From Lophius americanus (Eukaryota; Chordata; Actinopteri; Lophiiformes; Lophiidae): a stretch of 64,000 bases of DNA. Below the pieces are notes generated by a model, which saw only the letters and a list, made by a program, of their open reading frames with translations, ran no database searches and was not told the origin of the DNA. The stretch spans positions 186,001 to 250,000 of the forward strand of contig JBBDHG010000164.1 in assembly GCA_037951165.1 (NCBI GenBank). The letters are read 5' to 3'. The translations under genes and the position numbers were made by a program. Shown here piece after piece: positions 22,401-33,970 of the stretch; the stretch's first letter is position 1, and every line of letters begins with the position of its first letter.

Positions 22401-25400
22401 TAAGAAAAATGTAATTATCCAAATTCAGTTAAAAAACAAAAACAAAGTGAAAGAAGTGAAGTGATACGAGGAGCCTTCTAAATAAATAAAACCCAATATC
22501 TCTGAGGCCTTTCACGCAGAGATGACCACCAAACCTCTACCTTCATCTGACGGTGATGAGCATAAAAGGATCAAAAGTAATAAATCCTGGTGCAGAATGA
22601 TTTACCCTTTGATGTTAAAGTCTCGTTTTCTTATTGAAAAATTTGACTGAATCGGTTCATAATCGTAGAGTCAGTGGCGGCATGTGCGTGCTGAAACGTA
22701 AGGGGCCGAGGATAGAGCCCTGGGCGACACCACAGGTCAAAGGAAACATTATAAATTGTGGCAGCTGAGAACATCCTTTTTGTTGTGTCTGATTTTTTAT
22801 GCATATTAAGGCGTTTTGAGGACTTACTAAACAGAAAAAAAAGGGTCGAACAGTTTCCTAAAAAAATGTTTTACAAAAGGTTTGAGCTTATCTAATTAGA
22901 AATTTACTATTTTCCATGAAATACAAAATTTCATCATTAAATAATTTTTTTTGTCTGATTTTTTTTTTATTTTTACTATTTAAAAACATATTTTACCGAG
23001 TGTCTAAGATATTTTAATTATTATCATTGCTAACAATAATTAAAAATACACAGACACTGAATCGAAATCTTCTTCTAAAGGATGAAAATGTTACATTTGC
23101 AGTTTGTGTCTGGACTGATTTAATTCTGTAAAATGCTCCAAACCATTCTAAACACTGACTGCGGCGTTCATTCAAACACATCGGTGGAATTCCCGACCAG
23201 CGTTGGAAAAAAGAAAGTAACACCTGAGCACAGGTGGTGCACAGAGACACGGAGGCGTCGCGAATGAAAGAGAGGAAGGTGAAACAGAGAGCGTCCTCCC
23301 GGTAGAGGCGGCGGCAGACGCGGCGCCGGCGTTACCTGCAGCAGGCAGAACATGGTGTGGCCCACGTTGAAGCCGTGCCTCCAGTTGTGGTAGGTGATGG
23401 AGCGGTAACCCTTCCTCACGGTGTACATCCATCTGGTCAGAGCCTGGAACGGAGACGGGGGGTGGGGGGTGGGGTCAGAGACAAAGACACAGGTGAGTGT
23501 CGCCATGACTCAGTGTGATGAACCCATATTGTTAGGCTAACCCGCCTTCACAGCCATCCTGGAGCGTCACTCAGATTTGTAGGAAGCATGAAACAACAAT
23601 CACGTCTGAATCTCACCTGTTTCTTCCCAAATGACGCTACGAATATTCATCAGTCAGCGTTTCACAGTTTGAAATGAACTCCACTTCTATGCTTCCTGCT
23701 TCCACACGGAATACGTTTATGGTTATGTTATGTGATCGATTCTTATTCTCTTCAGTCAGGATTTCAAATTTAACAGCAACAAGAAGGAAACTCCAATTTT
23801 TGAAGCCAAAAAAAAACACAAAAAAGTCTTAAACTGACAAATTATCAGCATTGAAAAATGGAACCAGTGGTTGAGATCTTTAAAAGATGAAGCTCCCCCT
23901 AGTGTCGGAAATATACGACCGAATTCTCCCAAAATCAATACAGTTCTTCCTCACACTAAAGTCTATGTGGGTCTAAAATTTGAATTTGAAATTACAGATG
24001 AAACCGTTTTGGAGTTATAACGTTAACATGAACATCAGCGATGGTGATTCCAGAATATCCCCGACTTTTCGAGGACATAATTATTCCGACACAAACTGAA
24101 ATCTCCCTGCTGGACATTGGTATCGTCTGCATAAACAGCCGGGATACTCCTGTTTGGACCAGCGGTACCGCTCATATGCTCACCTCTGCAGGAACTTTGA
24201 ACTTCTCGACGACGCCGAGCTCAAAGAACATTCGAATGCCGGCTTTGATGAGGTCAAACTCGGAGACGGGGAAGTCGCTGAAGGAGAAGAGGTACAGATC
24301 CTCGCCGTTGACGTTCTTAGCTGGCGGACAAGTTCCTTTCTAAAGGGACAGAATCACACGGAGGACACGACGGATCAGTCGGTGCACAAGAGTCGCAGAT
24401 GAGGACGTGATTATTAAACAGCATCAGTTCGCGTTTTGACGAGTTTCTTTAACGTACCAGCAGTTTGTACATCTCCTTCTGGTCGCAGTCTTCAGGCTCG
24501 GCATCAAACTTCTCTTTGGTGTTCTGTGTATAAAAGCAGGGGGCAGCAGTTTATAAGACCGTCCGCTATGAACAGACATAAACGTCTTCAAGCGCTTCAG
24601 ACCGGAGATCAAAGCCCTGATCCTCTAAACCGTTAGTCGCTGAAAAGGACGCCGGACCCTTCATCACACTTTCATCAGTCCGACTCTGAAGGCGATTTGC
24701 TTTGCGTTAAACCTTCGCCTACTTTTACTTCCTGCGTGAGATCTAGAGCTCAGAGAAGTAAGGGGAGCGAGGACATGTGGAGGAAGGTCCAGTAGATACC
24801 GACCAGAATGGACTGCAGCTCATCGGTGGTGCATCTGGTTTGGTACATGAGCATCTCCTGGGCGATGTCTTTTCTGTACTCCATCCGGTTCAGTCTGTCG
24901 TAGGTGTCACAGTTCAGCACGGACCAACCCAAGAACTGTGTGAGGGCCTGGGGGAGGGGGGGAGAGTGGGGAACGTATGAGAGAACTGAAAGGCATCATT
25001 CCATCCTGCACTGTAAAAACACTCATAACACAGAATTAAATGAAGTATTATTGAATCTAAGATTTAAGTTGGAAGTACTTGATTTTGAGACAGAATTTCA
25101 AAGACTATTTAAATCTGGACCTCCCTGACCATCTGAGGGCTCCACAGACACATTTAAAAAAGGACCTAAAACTTTCCTTTTTAGCAGAACCTATAACTTT
25201 AATTAACTTTACTGCTTTTTGGTCAGATTTTTATATAGTTATTATTTATTTTTTATTGATGCTTTTATCTGCTTTTACTTTGTAGCACTTTGAGATCTGA
25301 TCCAAATGTAAAGTGCGTTATAAATGAAATGTATTATTATTATTATTAAATTATATAATGTACTTTTGAAGCTTACTTATTAGGTGAAGTTGTAAATACG

Positions 25401-28400
25401 TCATTTTACTTTCTCACTAGTGGATATAATATTTAAAATCAGTTTATAATACAGTTCTCTTTTTGGCAGGAATGAAAATCAACAATTACAAATGTTTATT
25501 TACTGTTTTGTGTGTGAGGTAAAAAAGAAAAAAATCTTTTTTTAGGAATTTTGGATAATTTCCAAAAGCTAGAATCTTACTATTTTTTCTGCATTTGGTG
25601 CTGATCATGCACTGTAAAAAAATAAAAGGGTTTATCAACTTAAAGAAATGACTTTGGCTAGGAACCTAAAATAAGTATGCTTAATGGTATAACTAATGAA
25701 TTTAAGTTGAAATACTTAATTTAATTGAGTGTTACCAGTTGAAGTCATTTTTTCAAGTTGATTAAAAATGTAAAAATCTTTTCAAGTGTTGTTCACGCTG
25801 TTGGAACGATGAACTTCATTCACTGACTGGCCAACGTTTGAGTAGCGCTACAGCAAAAGTCTAAAAGCTTGAAGAAGTTCCTCTAGTTTAGCTCCCTCTC
25901 TCAAAAGTCGGAACGACTTTCTCCTTTCCTAAGTGGAGAAACCTGCGTGATACTGACGGACAGACGACGGGAAATGAAAACACAAGCCGTCCGCTGACCT
26001 CGGTTATCTGCTCATCGTGTTCGTCAAACGGTTTGCCGTCTTTCCTGTTGAAGAAAGTGGCGATGCCCACGATTTCTTCCTTCTTGTTGACGATAGGTAG
26101 CGACAAGACGTTCTTGATGATGAACCCCGTCTCGTCCACGGCCTCTTTCTGAAAGGACACGGAGGGAAAAAGGTTTTCACCACCTTCGCTCCTGCCTCTT
26201 TAAGTAGCAGATATAATAACGCAGGAAATCACCTCACCAGAGCGATGGTCAGTTCATTCATTTAGAGCGTATAATATATTTATGTATATAATGTGACCAG
26301 AGTAGATATAAACAAGTGGACATCAGGACACTGACCTTGGATGATAAATAAAACAACATAGCATTTGGATGTCATGTAATTAAACATAAGAACATAACTG
26401 CATACTTTTCTGATAACCATGAAAGGAACTTGTTTTGGATATCTGTTGGTACCATTGTGTAATTGGAACCTTTGGGCGTTATAAGAGTGAGGAAGCCTAG
26501 CTGAAACTTTATTTTTCACTTGGTCGATAAAGCAAAGTCTATATTCTGACCACCACATATTTGGCGTTGTCGGCAGGATTGGAAGAAGCTTCAGATTCTT
26601 ATTGCATTTCAGCATCGGACAAAACGGACCGAGATCTTTTTCTATCCACGCAAAAGTCTCGTCTTCGGCTAAGTCCAGTGAGTAGTGTCCAACACTCTCC
26701 AGAAAAATGATTACATTCTATTAAGTGAAAACGTATTGTTTCATGTTTCATGTGACATCAGATACTGGGGCGACACAACTTCCATATATGGATGGGGCGT
26801 TCACTCACCTGGAAGGTAAAGAAATCATCCGCAGCCACATTCATCATGTTGCAAATCTGCAAGAAGTCACATTAAAAGCATTAAGTTTGGCATTTCGAAT
26901 AATACAAACTACATGCAACCAATTAGAACGAGATGCTATATGTTTTTTGTCCGATGCAAGTACTTTAAACATTGTACTGAATGTAACCGCGAGCTCTGGG
27001 TTTTACAGCACTCTGATGCTGGAACATGTGTTGGGGTGTCTGCTCCATGAGCCAGACTCTGCTTTATGTTTTCTGTGAATGGTTCGCCCTGAAGCGGCTG
27101 GGAGAGACTCACAAAGCCATTCTCTGCAACGTAGCTGGGTAGTCCGCTGACGAGAGCCCAGTGATCTGCAGGCGGCCCACTGGGAAGGAGAGAAACCTAG
27201 AATCAGTACTGAATCAGTGCGGACTTATATTACCCCTTAATTGCCCACATTTCATCTTCAATTCTTCGAATAGCTTTACATTTTGTCGCTTCTAACTTCT
27301 AAGCAAACATTTTCCCATATAAATGATTAGCCATTAAAGAATGATAGAACTAGTACAACTATTGTCCTGAAGCTCAGTCACTGTCTGTTCAGGATTTATT
27401 CTGAACGGCGCTCACGGTATGACTTTGATTTCTTCTTTGCCTTCCAGGAGGTAGTCGATGATCTTGTAGAAGTTGACTTCCTGTACGGAAAGGAGACAGG
27501 AAGCCTGTTAGAAAGATCCGATCCTGCAGAACAACTAATCATAATAGTGTCTCCTTGGATTGATCTCACATACAGACACACAGCACAACAGAGTAAAATT
27601 ATTTTGCAGCATTTGACCCATCACTGAGGGGGCAGTGGGCGGCCCCCTTTGAGAGCTGAGGTCTCAGGGTCTCGCTCAAGGACCCCACGACATGCAGAAC
27701 CTGATCCCGTTTCATGGACCCGAACCAGCTTGGATTTGGAGACGGCTGCTTAAACTACTGATCTACAGCCGCCCGCCAAACTTACAGTAAAATCACATAC
27801 AAGAGGGGAGTTGACTTTTTTTGAGGAGAAAAATGAGTCCGTTACCCTGCCGTCTGGTGTTTTGGGTCCTTTATAGGGTTCAACATCGCCCAGCTTCACT
27901 GGCCATTCATCGTAGAATTCCTGCAGGGGGATGAAAACAATAGTCTTAAGCTATTTATCCCTTTATTGAGGAGGGCCATCCATTCCATCACGGCTATAGG
28001 ATTGAATATATTATGTAGGATTGATTATATTCTGTAGGATTGACTATATTCTTTAAGATTGAATATATTCAGTAGGATTGACTATGTTCTGTAGGATTGA
28101 CTATATTCTGTAGAATTGACTATATTCTGTAGGATTGACTATATTCTTTAAGATTGACTATATTATGTAGGATTGATTATATTCTGTAGGATTGACTATA
28201 TTCTTTAAGATTGAATATGTTCTGTAGGATTGACTATATTCTGTAGGATTGACTATATTATGTAGGATTGATTATTTTCTGTAGGATTGACTATATTCTT
28301 TAAGATTGAATATGTTCTGTAGGATTGACTATATTCTGTAGGACTGAATATATTCTGTAGGGTTGAATATATTCTGTAGGATTGACTATATTCTGTAGGA

Positions 28401-29140
28401 TTGAGTATATTCTGTAGGATTGATTATATTCTGTAGGATTGACTATATTCTGTAGGATTGAGTATATTCTGTAAGATTGATTATATTCTGTAGGATTGAC
28501 TATATTCTGTAGGATTGAGTATATTCTGTAGGATTGATTATATTCTGTAGGATTGACTATATTCTTTAAGATTGAATATGTTCTGTAGGATTGACTATAT
28601 TCTGTAGGACTGAATATATTCTGTAGGGTTGAATATATTCTGTAGGATTGACTATATTCTGTAGGATTGAGTATATTCTGTAGGATTGATTATATTCTGT
28701 AGGACTGAATATATTCTGTAGGACTGAATATATTCTGTAGGATTGAATATATTCTGTAGGATTGATTATATTCTGTAGGACTGAATATATTCTGTAGGAT
28801 TGATTATATTCTGTAGAATTGAATAAATTCTGTAGAATTGAATAAATTCTGTAGAATTGAATAAATTCTGTAGGATTGATTATATTCCGTAGGATTGATT
28901 ATATTCTGCAGACAAACCTTCTCTTTGGTCATGTCCAGCAGACCCACAGAGTATCGCTCACACTGCAGGTAGGTCCTCACGGTGTAGAGCGCTTTGTGAA
29001 ACTGTCTCTCGATGTCTGTCAGCTCCTCAAAAACTTTACTGGCTGCCCAGAGAAGCACCTACGAACAAGAAGAATGAACGCCGGGGGGTGATTAAATGTG
29101 TGGCTGTGTTGCTAGAAGAAATAGCAGCAGGTGACTAGCG

Positions 29141-29171
<31 letters not shown>

Positions 29172-32100
29172 GGGGGGGGGGTTACCTGACTCCTCCTGGA
29201 CTCCACGTTGAACATGTAGCTGGTGTAATGCTGCAGAGCAATGACTTGAGCAAAGTTCATGTACTTGTGGAAGAGCTGGAAACCAAATTAGATCAAAGGT
29301 TTCATTAATACACAACACCAGGTCTGTCTTCCTTGAGCAGAAGTGTGATTGAGTTAAAGGGGTGTGAATAATAATAAATCCTCACAGAGGATCAACTTTA
29401 GGCTTTCCCGTCTGTTTCGCTCACCAACAATCACAAGTGAACATGTTGACAAGTAGGTGCGCTTTGCTTAAAACCCTTTAAACAATAAAAAAAGGTCAAA
29501 AGGGTTTTATATTATTGTTTTATTTTATTGACTTTTGGTGTACCCCAGGACTCCATCCATGGCCCCTTACTCTTCATCATATACACGCTGCCAATGAGTG
29601 ACATTATAAACAGGTTGATTGACATTTTTCTGGAAGAAACAGTCAATCAAGATCAGCTCAACCAAACAGATGAGCGGGACACTAAAGGATTTTTAATAGT
29701 GAGATTTTTCCATAGTGGAGATTATCACCCATTAGAAATCATATTTCAAAGAAAAAAGAAAAGTATTTGTATGTATAAAATATAACCCAAAGAACGTTAG
29801 AAGTTAAAACCCTTCGCCTGAGGCTTCATCTCCATCAGTCCTCATATTACATTTCCTCACTCTGTTTATCTTTATCAGTATAAATGAAAATATCTTAATG
29901 GTCAATATTTTGTAATAACCTCAGCGGTATGTGAAACATCATTTGATCATCTGATCCCGTTTCATATTTAAGAACTATATCAGACTAAAGAGGTAAAAAA
30001 AAAAGAAAAGAAAAGAAAAGATACAAAGTTTAATGGTCATTTTTTTCTGTTTGTTTTACAGACAACTTAATGACATCTGATTGGCTCCCGCTCACACAAT
30101 GGGAGTGTTTTGTTTTCCCTCTCATGAGATGTAAACACAGAAACGACCTTTATTTAGTTAAACAAATCCGGAGGAAAAAATTGGTACATGTCGAACAAAC
30201 CTCCTGCTAATTCTGATGCGTTTAAGTCGAAAAACACTTAATAAGGTTAAGATCGTAGGATTATTACGCTCAGTTTGTCTGTCAGTCCAAAACACGACCC
30301 TGTCCCAGCTTACTCAACGAATCACAGCAGATTAAAAACAACAAAAAAGGATGTGCATGTTTAAGTGTGCATTCGTACCTTCTCATCCTCCGCACTGAAT
30401 GCAGGCGCCCCTATTTTGTTCAGCGCCATGACGACTCCAAGGCACTCTTTATCAGCCATCAGAGGGAACGTTAGCATGCATTTGGTGGCATAGCCCGTCT
30501 GTTTGTCCACAAAGTCACTGAATTTCTTGTTCTGTAAGGAAGGAGGGAAGAAGACGTCAGGTCACGTTTGATTGAACCCAAAAAAAACATCCCTGTCACA
30601 AAGAAAAATAACCACAAACTTAAACTCCTCTTCAAAAAAAAGGCCTTCAAAATCGATGGTCAGGTTTTTAAATGACGTAAAAAATTTCAAATAAATTTCA
30701 TTGTAAAAGGTCACATCCCTCTCTCTCTCTCCCTCTCTCCCTCCCTCTCTCTCTCTCTATGGAGGGAGAGAGAGAAATAAATTAAAGTCAGTAAATTAAA
30801 TAATTTGAGTGTGATAACTTACAGGAGACAGAAAATCTCATTAGAAATGTATTAGTTTTATGTATAATATTTGATTTATAAACACCTGAACTGATTCAAC
30901 GTGTTGATTTGAAAAATTCACCTTAACTTTATAAACTATAACGGACGTATAAAGTTGATACGTTTAAAGAAAAACACTGGAATAAATGTGACTACGTATA
31001 TAAAGTATATTTAATAAAATTTGATGAAATAAAAAAAATATTTCAGCCACTCCTATTATAACTTCTGATTATTAATTGTCAATAATAACAATTAAAGCGA
31101 TTGTAAATTTGGCTATAGATAAATAGGCAGACCAATATTTAATATTGTATAAAAGTTGTTTTCCCCCAAACATTGACTTTTTGTGTTTTAAACACTTAAA
31201 AACACAATTTCCACCAATTTAATGATAAATAATCACATGTAATCCACTACTTTTTAATTGTTCAAAGAAAATATGAATAAATGAGTTAACCTGATTGAAT
31301 GAAGTTTAACTTAAACACAAACGATCCGTGGTTAATGTGAATTATATATAAGGCGTGAGGACCTCCTAAATGAACATAAGTATTCATGCTGAGGTTTATA
31401 AAGAAATGCATTAGTTTAACAGTCTCCTCTAATTAATCATTTAATTGAATCATTTTGACTGAACATGGTAGGAAAAAAAAAGGTTTTATGTTTGACTTAA
31501 ATACAATTAGATGGGAATTCATTATGTTCAGTGTTTTAGACTGTTTATTTTTGTGTCCACCTCCTAAATCATCATTTTTGTATCCTAAAGAGAAAATTAA
31601 ATTAATTTGAAGGAGACATGTGAGACTATTATTTCAGTTTGATTGTTTTTTGATTACAGTGAGTACGGAAATGGGTAAATACAATAAAAATATGGACAGT
31701 AATGAGCTCGAGTTGAATCTTTGAAGACTGACGTAACTACAGTGAATAAAGATGAAGAGAATATAATCGTTAACGGCCTCGCGCTCAGCTCCCGGGAGGA
31801 GCGCGCGGCTAAATCCCTACTTCTCACCGCAGAGACGTCAGGAACGTTTTGCGGTTTTTTGGCCTGTGCGGTGAAACCGACGACCCCCATGTCGAGGGGG
31901 AACACGATCTCAGACTGCGGGTGGACCAGGTTGCCCTCTATCTTGGACGTGGGCGTGACGTCAAAGAGACAGGTGGAGAGCTCCAGTATTCCGTTCCTGC
32001 CGCGGCACATGTAGTAGCTGACCCGGTCCGCCTGGAGGATCAGGGCGACCCTCTGGAGAACTTTATGGAGGGACTGCTCCATGTTGTCCGGCTTCTGCAG

Positions 32101-32295
32101 CTCCTGGACCAGCTCGAAGATGATGGCGGACTCCTGGACGGAGTTAACATCCTTGAAGGAAGCGGTGTCTCTGACGTCGACAGGTGCGCTGAAGGCGGCG
32201 GTCAGCGCCTCCGCGCGCAGCTTCTTGTCGAAGTACTCTTTGGCGAACTGCGGGTTGTTCTCCAGGTATTTCTCCACGCTGTCCTTGTCTGCCAT
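19196..32295 (-). CDS. pde6c: Cone cGMP phosphodiesterase alpha' subunit, complete
   Basis: Hydrolyses cGMP to 5'-GMP in cone outer segments after activation by transducin. Twenty-two coding exons (minus strand, + coordinates): 31828-32295, 30379-30531, 29186-29275, 28918-29058, 27846-27920, 27416-27480, 27113-27179, 26809-26856, 25999-26148, 24804-24947, 24458-24523, 24184-24339, 23336-23443, 21848-21957, 21680-21767, 21499-21599, 21232-21339, 20871-20934, 20540-20614, 20363-20446, 19333-19483, 19196-19236. They total 2,553 nt, 850 residues plus stop, against 858 in human PDE6C. Every phase joins and no stop interrupts. Exon sizes follow the vertebrate PDE6 pattern. Start [15 protein letters not shown]. 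The choice of PDE6C over PDE6A/B rests on sequence resemblance and on the fra10ac1/rbp4/cep55 neighbours. One intron, after 21848, appears to use a GC donor. The gene diverges from rbp4. Confidence 0.96.
20363..24947 (-). CDS. pde6c: pde6c exons 10-20: catalytic HD domain
   Basis: Residues 420-787. Exon 13 carries [11 protein letters not shown] (His560 proton donor and His564 metal ligand by analogy with PDE5). Exon 14 carries [12 protein letters not shown] (His600, Asp601). Exon 15 carries [19 protein letters not shown]. Exon 18 carries [13 protein letters not shown], with Asp721 the fourth metal ligand. Exon 20 carries [12 protein letters not shown], with the invariant purine-binding Gln774 and clamp Phe777. 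All key residues are present, so the enzyme should be active. Exon 11 (468-489) is the least conserved segment. Numbering counts from the start at 32295. Confidence 0.94.
20944..21050. repeat. 15/30-bp minisatellite beside pde6c exon 18
   Basis: Units of 15 bp (gagagacagacaggag and gagagacagacgggag) alternate to make a 30-bp period, with gacagacgg recurring at exactly 30-bp spacing. The array starts about ten bases from the exon 18 acceptor (exon edge 20934). On the gene strand it is C/T-rich, so it forms the polypyrimidine tract and upstream part of that splice site. Confidence 0.88.
21841..21853 (-). other. Probable GC-type splice donor, pde6c intron 14
   Basis: On the minus strand exon 14 ends CAGACCAA and the intron starts GCAAGTGG. 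The first GT further on would put exon 15 out of frame. Using GC, the split AA+G codon gives Lys and the frame continues [12 protein letters not shown], as in other PDE6 proteins. GCAAGT is the usual form of a GC-AG intron donor. Confidence 0.8.
22660..23035 (-). mobile_element. Composite repeat with reverse-transcriptase segment, copy 1
   Basis: On the minus strand about 22735-22690 translates as [10 protein letters not shown], matching the GVPQGSILGP core of LINE reverse transcriptases (L2/Rex1-like). The rest, to about 23035, is AT-rich and aligns with 57380-57620 and, inverted, with 63540-63790. It lies between pde6c exons 13 and 14. The coding part is far too short to work. Confidence 0.65.
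23876..24075 (-). repeat. Palindrome-family repeat, copy 2 (minus orientation)
   Basis: The minus strand reads gtcggggatattctggaatc, aacgttataactccaaaacg, tagtgtgaggaagaactgta and cactagggggagcttcatct, in the family order. It lies in the pde6c intron between exons 12 and 13. Confidence 0.75.
25080..25352 (+). mobile_element. L2-like LINE 3' end
   Basis: The + strand carries ctccacagacacatttaaaa and ggacctaaaactttcctttt (frame [13 protein letters not shown]), then gtagcactttgagatctgat, aaagtgcgttataaatgaaa and an ATT repeat. This is the usual 3' end of fish L2/CR1-like LINEs. It sits in a pde6c intron in the opposite orientation to the gene. Confidence 0.7.
25999..32295 (-). CDS. pde6c: pde6c exons 1-9: N-terminus, GAF-A and GAF-B domains
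   Basis: Exon 1 (residues 1-156) holds the N-terminal region and the start of GAF-A, including IFELVQELQ and the cGMP-pocket part [16 protein letters not shown]. Exon 2 (157-207) starts [20 protein letters not shown] and completes GAF-A. Exons 3-5 (208-309) cover the linker between the domains and the start of GAF-B ([20 protein letters not shown], then [20 protein letters not shown]). Exons 6-9 (310-419) finish GAF-B, with the typical [20 protein letters not shown] and [17 protein letters not shown]. Family knowledge: GAF-A binds non-catalytic cGMP and helps hold the inhibitory gamma subunit. Domain limits are approximate. Confidence 0.93.
27598..27775. repeat. Fish interspersed repeat fragment
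   Basis: Contains gcatttgacccatcactgag, gggcagtgggcggcccc and a ctcgctcaaggaccc phrase, followed by tgatctacagccgcccgcc. This phrase order is common in teleost intergenic DNA. It lies between pde6c exons 5 and 6. Family assignment was not possible. Confidence 0.4.
27994..28911. repeat. 19-bp minisatellite in pde6c intron 4
   Basis: The unit is ttctgtaggattgactata with variants gattatatt, gagtatatt, gaatatgtt and ctttaagat. At 19 bp per unit the 918-bp array holds about 48 copies. Larger blocks repeat inside it, for example the succession near 28190-28330 recurs near 28550-28640. On the gene strand each unit reads TCCTACAGAATATARTCAA, ending like a splice acceptor. The array starts six bases beyond the exon 4 donor at 28917. 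Confidence 0.95.
29138..29182. repeat. (GT)n followed by a G run at the exon 3 donor
   Basis: A GT microsatellite with one interruption is followed by about 12 G. On the gene strand the intron begins GTAACC and then a C run and CA repeats, directly after pde6c exon 3. Confidence 0.9.
29500..29790 (+). mobile_element. Composite repeat with reverse-transcriptase segment, partial copy
   Basis: The + strand frame reads [20 protein letters not shown] near 29530-29590, a decayed [13 protein letters not shown] motif. It continues with attataaacaggttgattga, a catttttctggaagaaacag block and a ctaaaggatttttaatag end, which align with 63870-63965. The AT-rich part shared by the other copies is shorter or absent here. 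Confidence 0.65.
30717..30776. repeat. CT tract with inverted GA tract (hairpin)
   Basis: About 43 bases of CT repeats are followed at once by tatggagggagagagagaaa, so the end of the run can fold back on itself. It lies in pde6c intron 1. Confidence 0.85.
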
Positions 32296-32530
32296 TTTTA
32301 CAAGCGGAGTAGTTCGGTATTCCTGACAGTCACAAACGCATCACCTGTGTGTGGCTGCAGAGATGGAGCGGGGGATGTGGCCTACAGGTCTGGCTGTATC
32401 CGCAGCATCCTCCTCCACGGAGCCCGAGAGAGCCTCTGACACAGCCGCGTCCTCCGGTGGACCCAACAGCACCGAGTGCGGCTTAGAGGCTGAAAGGATC
32501 AAAGTGGCCGCTAATTAATGTGACGTCATG
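32296..32530 (-). promoter_or_regulatory. pde6c: pde6c 5'UTR and promoter region
   Basis: The bases just before the start codon (32293-32295) are spacer or 5'UTR. At 32521-32528 there is a perfect cAMP-response-type palindrome TGACGTCA, next to ctaattaatg, a homeodomain-type site. A CRX/OTX-like TAATCC on the minus strand lies at about 32782-32788. No TATA box is evident. Photoreceptor control by CRX/OTX factors is family knowledge; its use here is inferred. Confidence 0.45.
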
Positions 32531-32832
32531 ACATTAAACCCCCTGCTCTAAGCGTCCTTAACCTGCAAATCCCGGCGCTGATCATTTTACATCGGGCAAT
32601 CCTCCTCCACCCTCATGAAGGAGGCGGCAGGAGAGAGTGGCTGCTGTCAGGTCAAAGGTCAGCTGGGATGAGGAGAGGAGGAGAGTGTGGCGAGAGGACC
32701 GGAGGGCATCCCCACACACTTTGAATCAGAACCGAACCCAGTATTGGGTCAAAATATAGTGTTTGTCAGTTGTTTGCATTGGCCGGATTACTCTCAAACT
32801 GACTCCATGAAAGTGTGACACATCAATACAAC

Positions 32833-32870
32833 ATACACTGATAACCAGCCATAACATTAAAACCGCCTGC
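32833..32870 (+). mobile_element. Solo Tc1-like terminal repeat
   Basis: Contains ccagccataacattaaaacc, the terminal sequence of the Tc1-like elements at 222 and 13924, with no internal transposon sequence beside it. A ggttcaaatcccc phrase resembling a tRNA B box follows at 32892. Confidence 0.6.
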
Positions 32871-33198
32871 CTAAGTCACCAGAAGGTTGAAGGTTCAAAT
32901 CCCCCTCAGTCTGTGTTCAGTCTTTCTGAGCAGCATTTGCATTTCTCTCCATATCCATGCCCTTTGTCGAGGACGACAGCATAGGTCCGTTTACGAGACT
33001 GTGGTAGGCAGTAATTGTGTCGTATTCGGTAAAATCACATGTAATATCTGCCATTGCAAACTGATGATAGATAAAACTCAAACTTACCACCAAACCTGAG
33101 CTATAATGGGGTTTGAATAATAATAACCACACACAATGACCCAACGGGACAATTAGTTCGACCACCATCACAGTAAGGCTCAGTATATCCTTTAAATC

Positions 33199-33201
33199 AC
33201 C

Positions 33202-33234
<33 letters not shown>
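33199..33234. repeat. (CA)n microsatellite
   Basis: About 16 CA units in the spacer between pde6c and rbp4. Confidence 0.95.
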
Positions 33235-33587
33235 GAGAAACGACATAAGCCCTTCCTTGCGTGAGGAAGGACCTAAACAGCGTCAGCCAGCGATGGCGAT
33301 CATGTTCAGCGCTGTAAGGGAAGTCGATCTAACGCTCCCAATGTGTGCGGGCACTACCTGTGTGCGTTAATTAAATCACCGTCATCATGGAGGTTTCAGT
33401 CCTCCGACTGGAAATTGGCCAATTAGCCAGACGTCTGAGAAGCGGGGCCTAAACAAAGATGGCTGGCTATTAATAACAGAGCGCTGTCTGGTTCCAGGCT
33501 GGCAAAACAATGAGTTCCTCACTATTTCTGCTGTGGGGATTAACACAAGCGTATTAAGCGAGGACTAGAAAAGATGTGTGTTTGTAT

Positions 33588-33591
33588 GTGC

Positions 33592-33624
<33 letters not shown>
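33588..33624. repeat. (GT)n microsatellite
   Basis: About 16 GT units, 390 bp from the CA run and in opposite sense. Confidence 0.95.
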
Positions 33625-33627
<3 letters not shown>

Positions 33628-33649
33628 AAATAAATTAGAGCAGCCAGTT

Positions 33650-33970
33650 TCACTGTGGGGCGCCAATGAACATAAGAAATAATAAAATACTTCCGATAAC
33701 CAATTCTAGTGTCAACTAGCCGAGTGGAGTGGAAAAAGTATTTTTTCCAGATAGTGTTAACTTTTGAACAAATTGAGAAGCTTTGTCTTGTATATATCAT
33801 ATTTTATTCTAATAGTTCATATTTTACCCATAAGGAGGCTTTTTTTATTAAAATTCTGGCGATAACTTCAAATTTAGAATTCAATCAGGGGAATTTACTT
33901 GTACAATGCAGGAGGTTGAGGGCTTTCCGCATATACACCTTTGCTGTCGGTTACAACAGCATAGCGCTAA
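33650..33970 (+). repeat. Palindrome-family repeat, degenerate copy
   Basis: Contains the recurring tcatattttattctaatagttcatattttac block, and then cttgtacaatgcaggaggtt, ctgtcggttacaacagcata, which match the end of the copy at 53155-53880 (cttgtacaacgcaggggact, ctgtcgggggacggcagcat). The first part is too decayed to align by eye. Confidence 0.55.

Noticed and set aside
26280..26615. Minus-strand open frame of 111 residues between pde6c exons 8 and 9
   Set aside because: It lies in an intron, has no recognisable motif, and the joined pde6c exons have no gap to fill.
27994..28911. CRISPR-like regular array
   Set aside because: The units are contiguous with no unique spacers and the DNA is vertebrate; it is a minisatellite.
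31849..32439. Plus-strand open frame of 196 residues
   Set aside because: It is the antisense shadow of pde6c exon 1, kept open by that exon's codon use.
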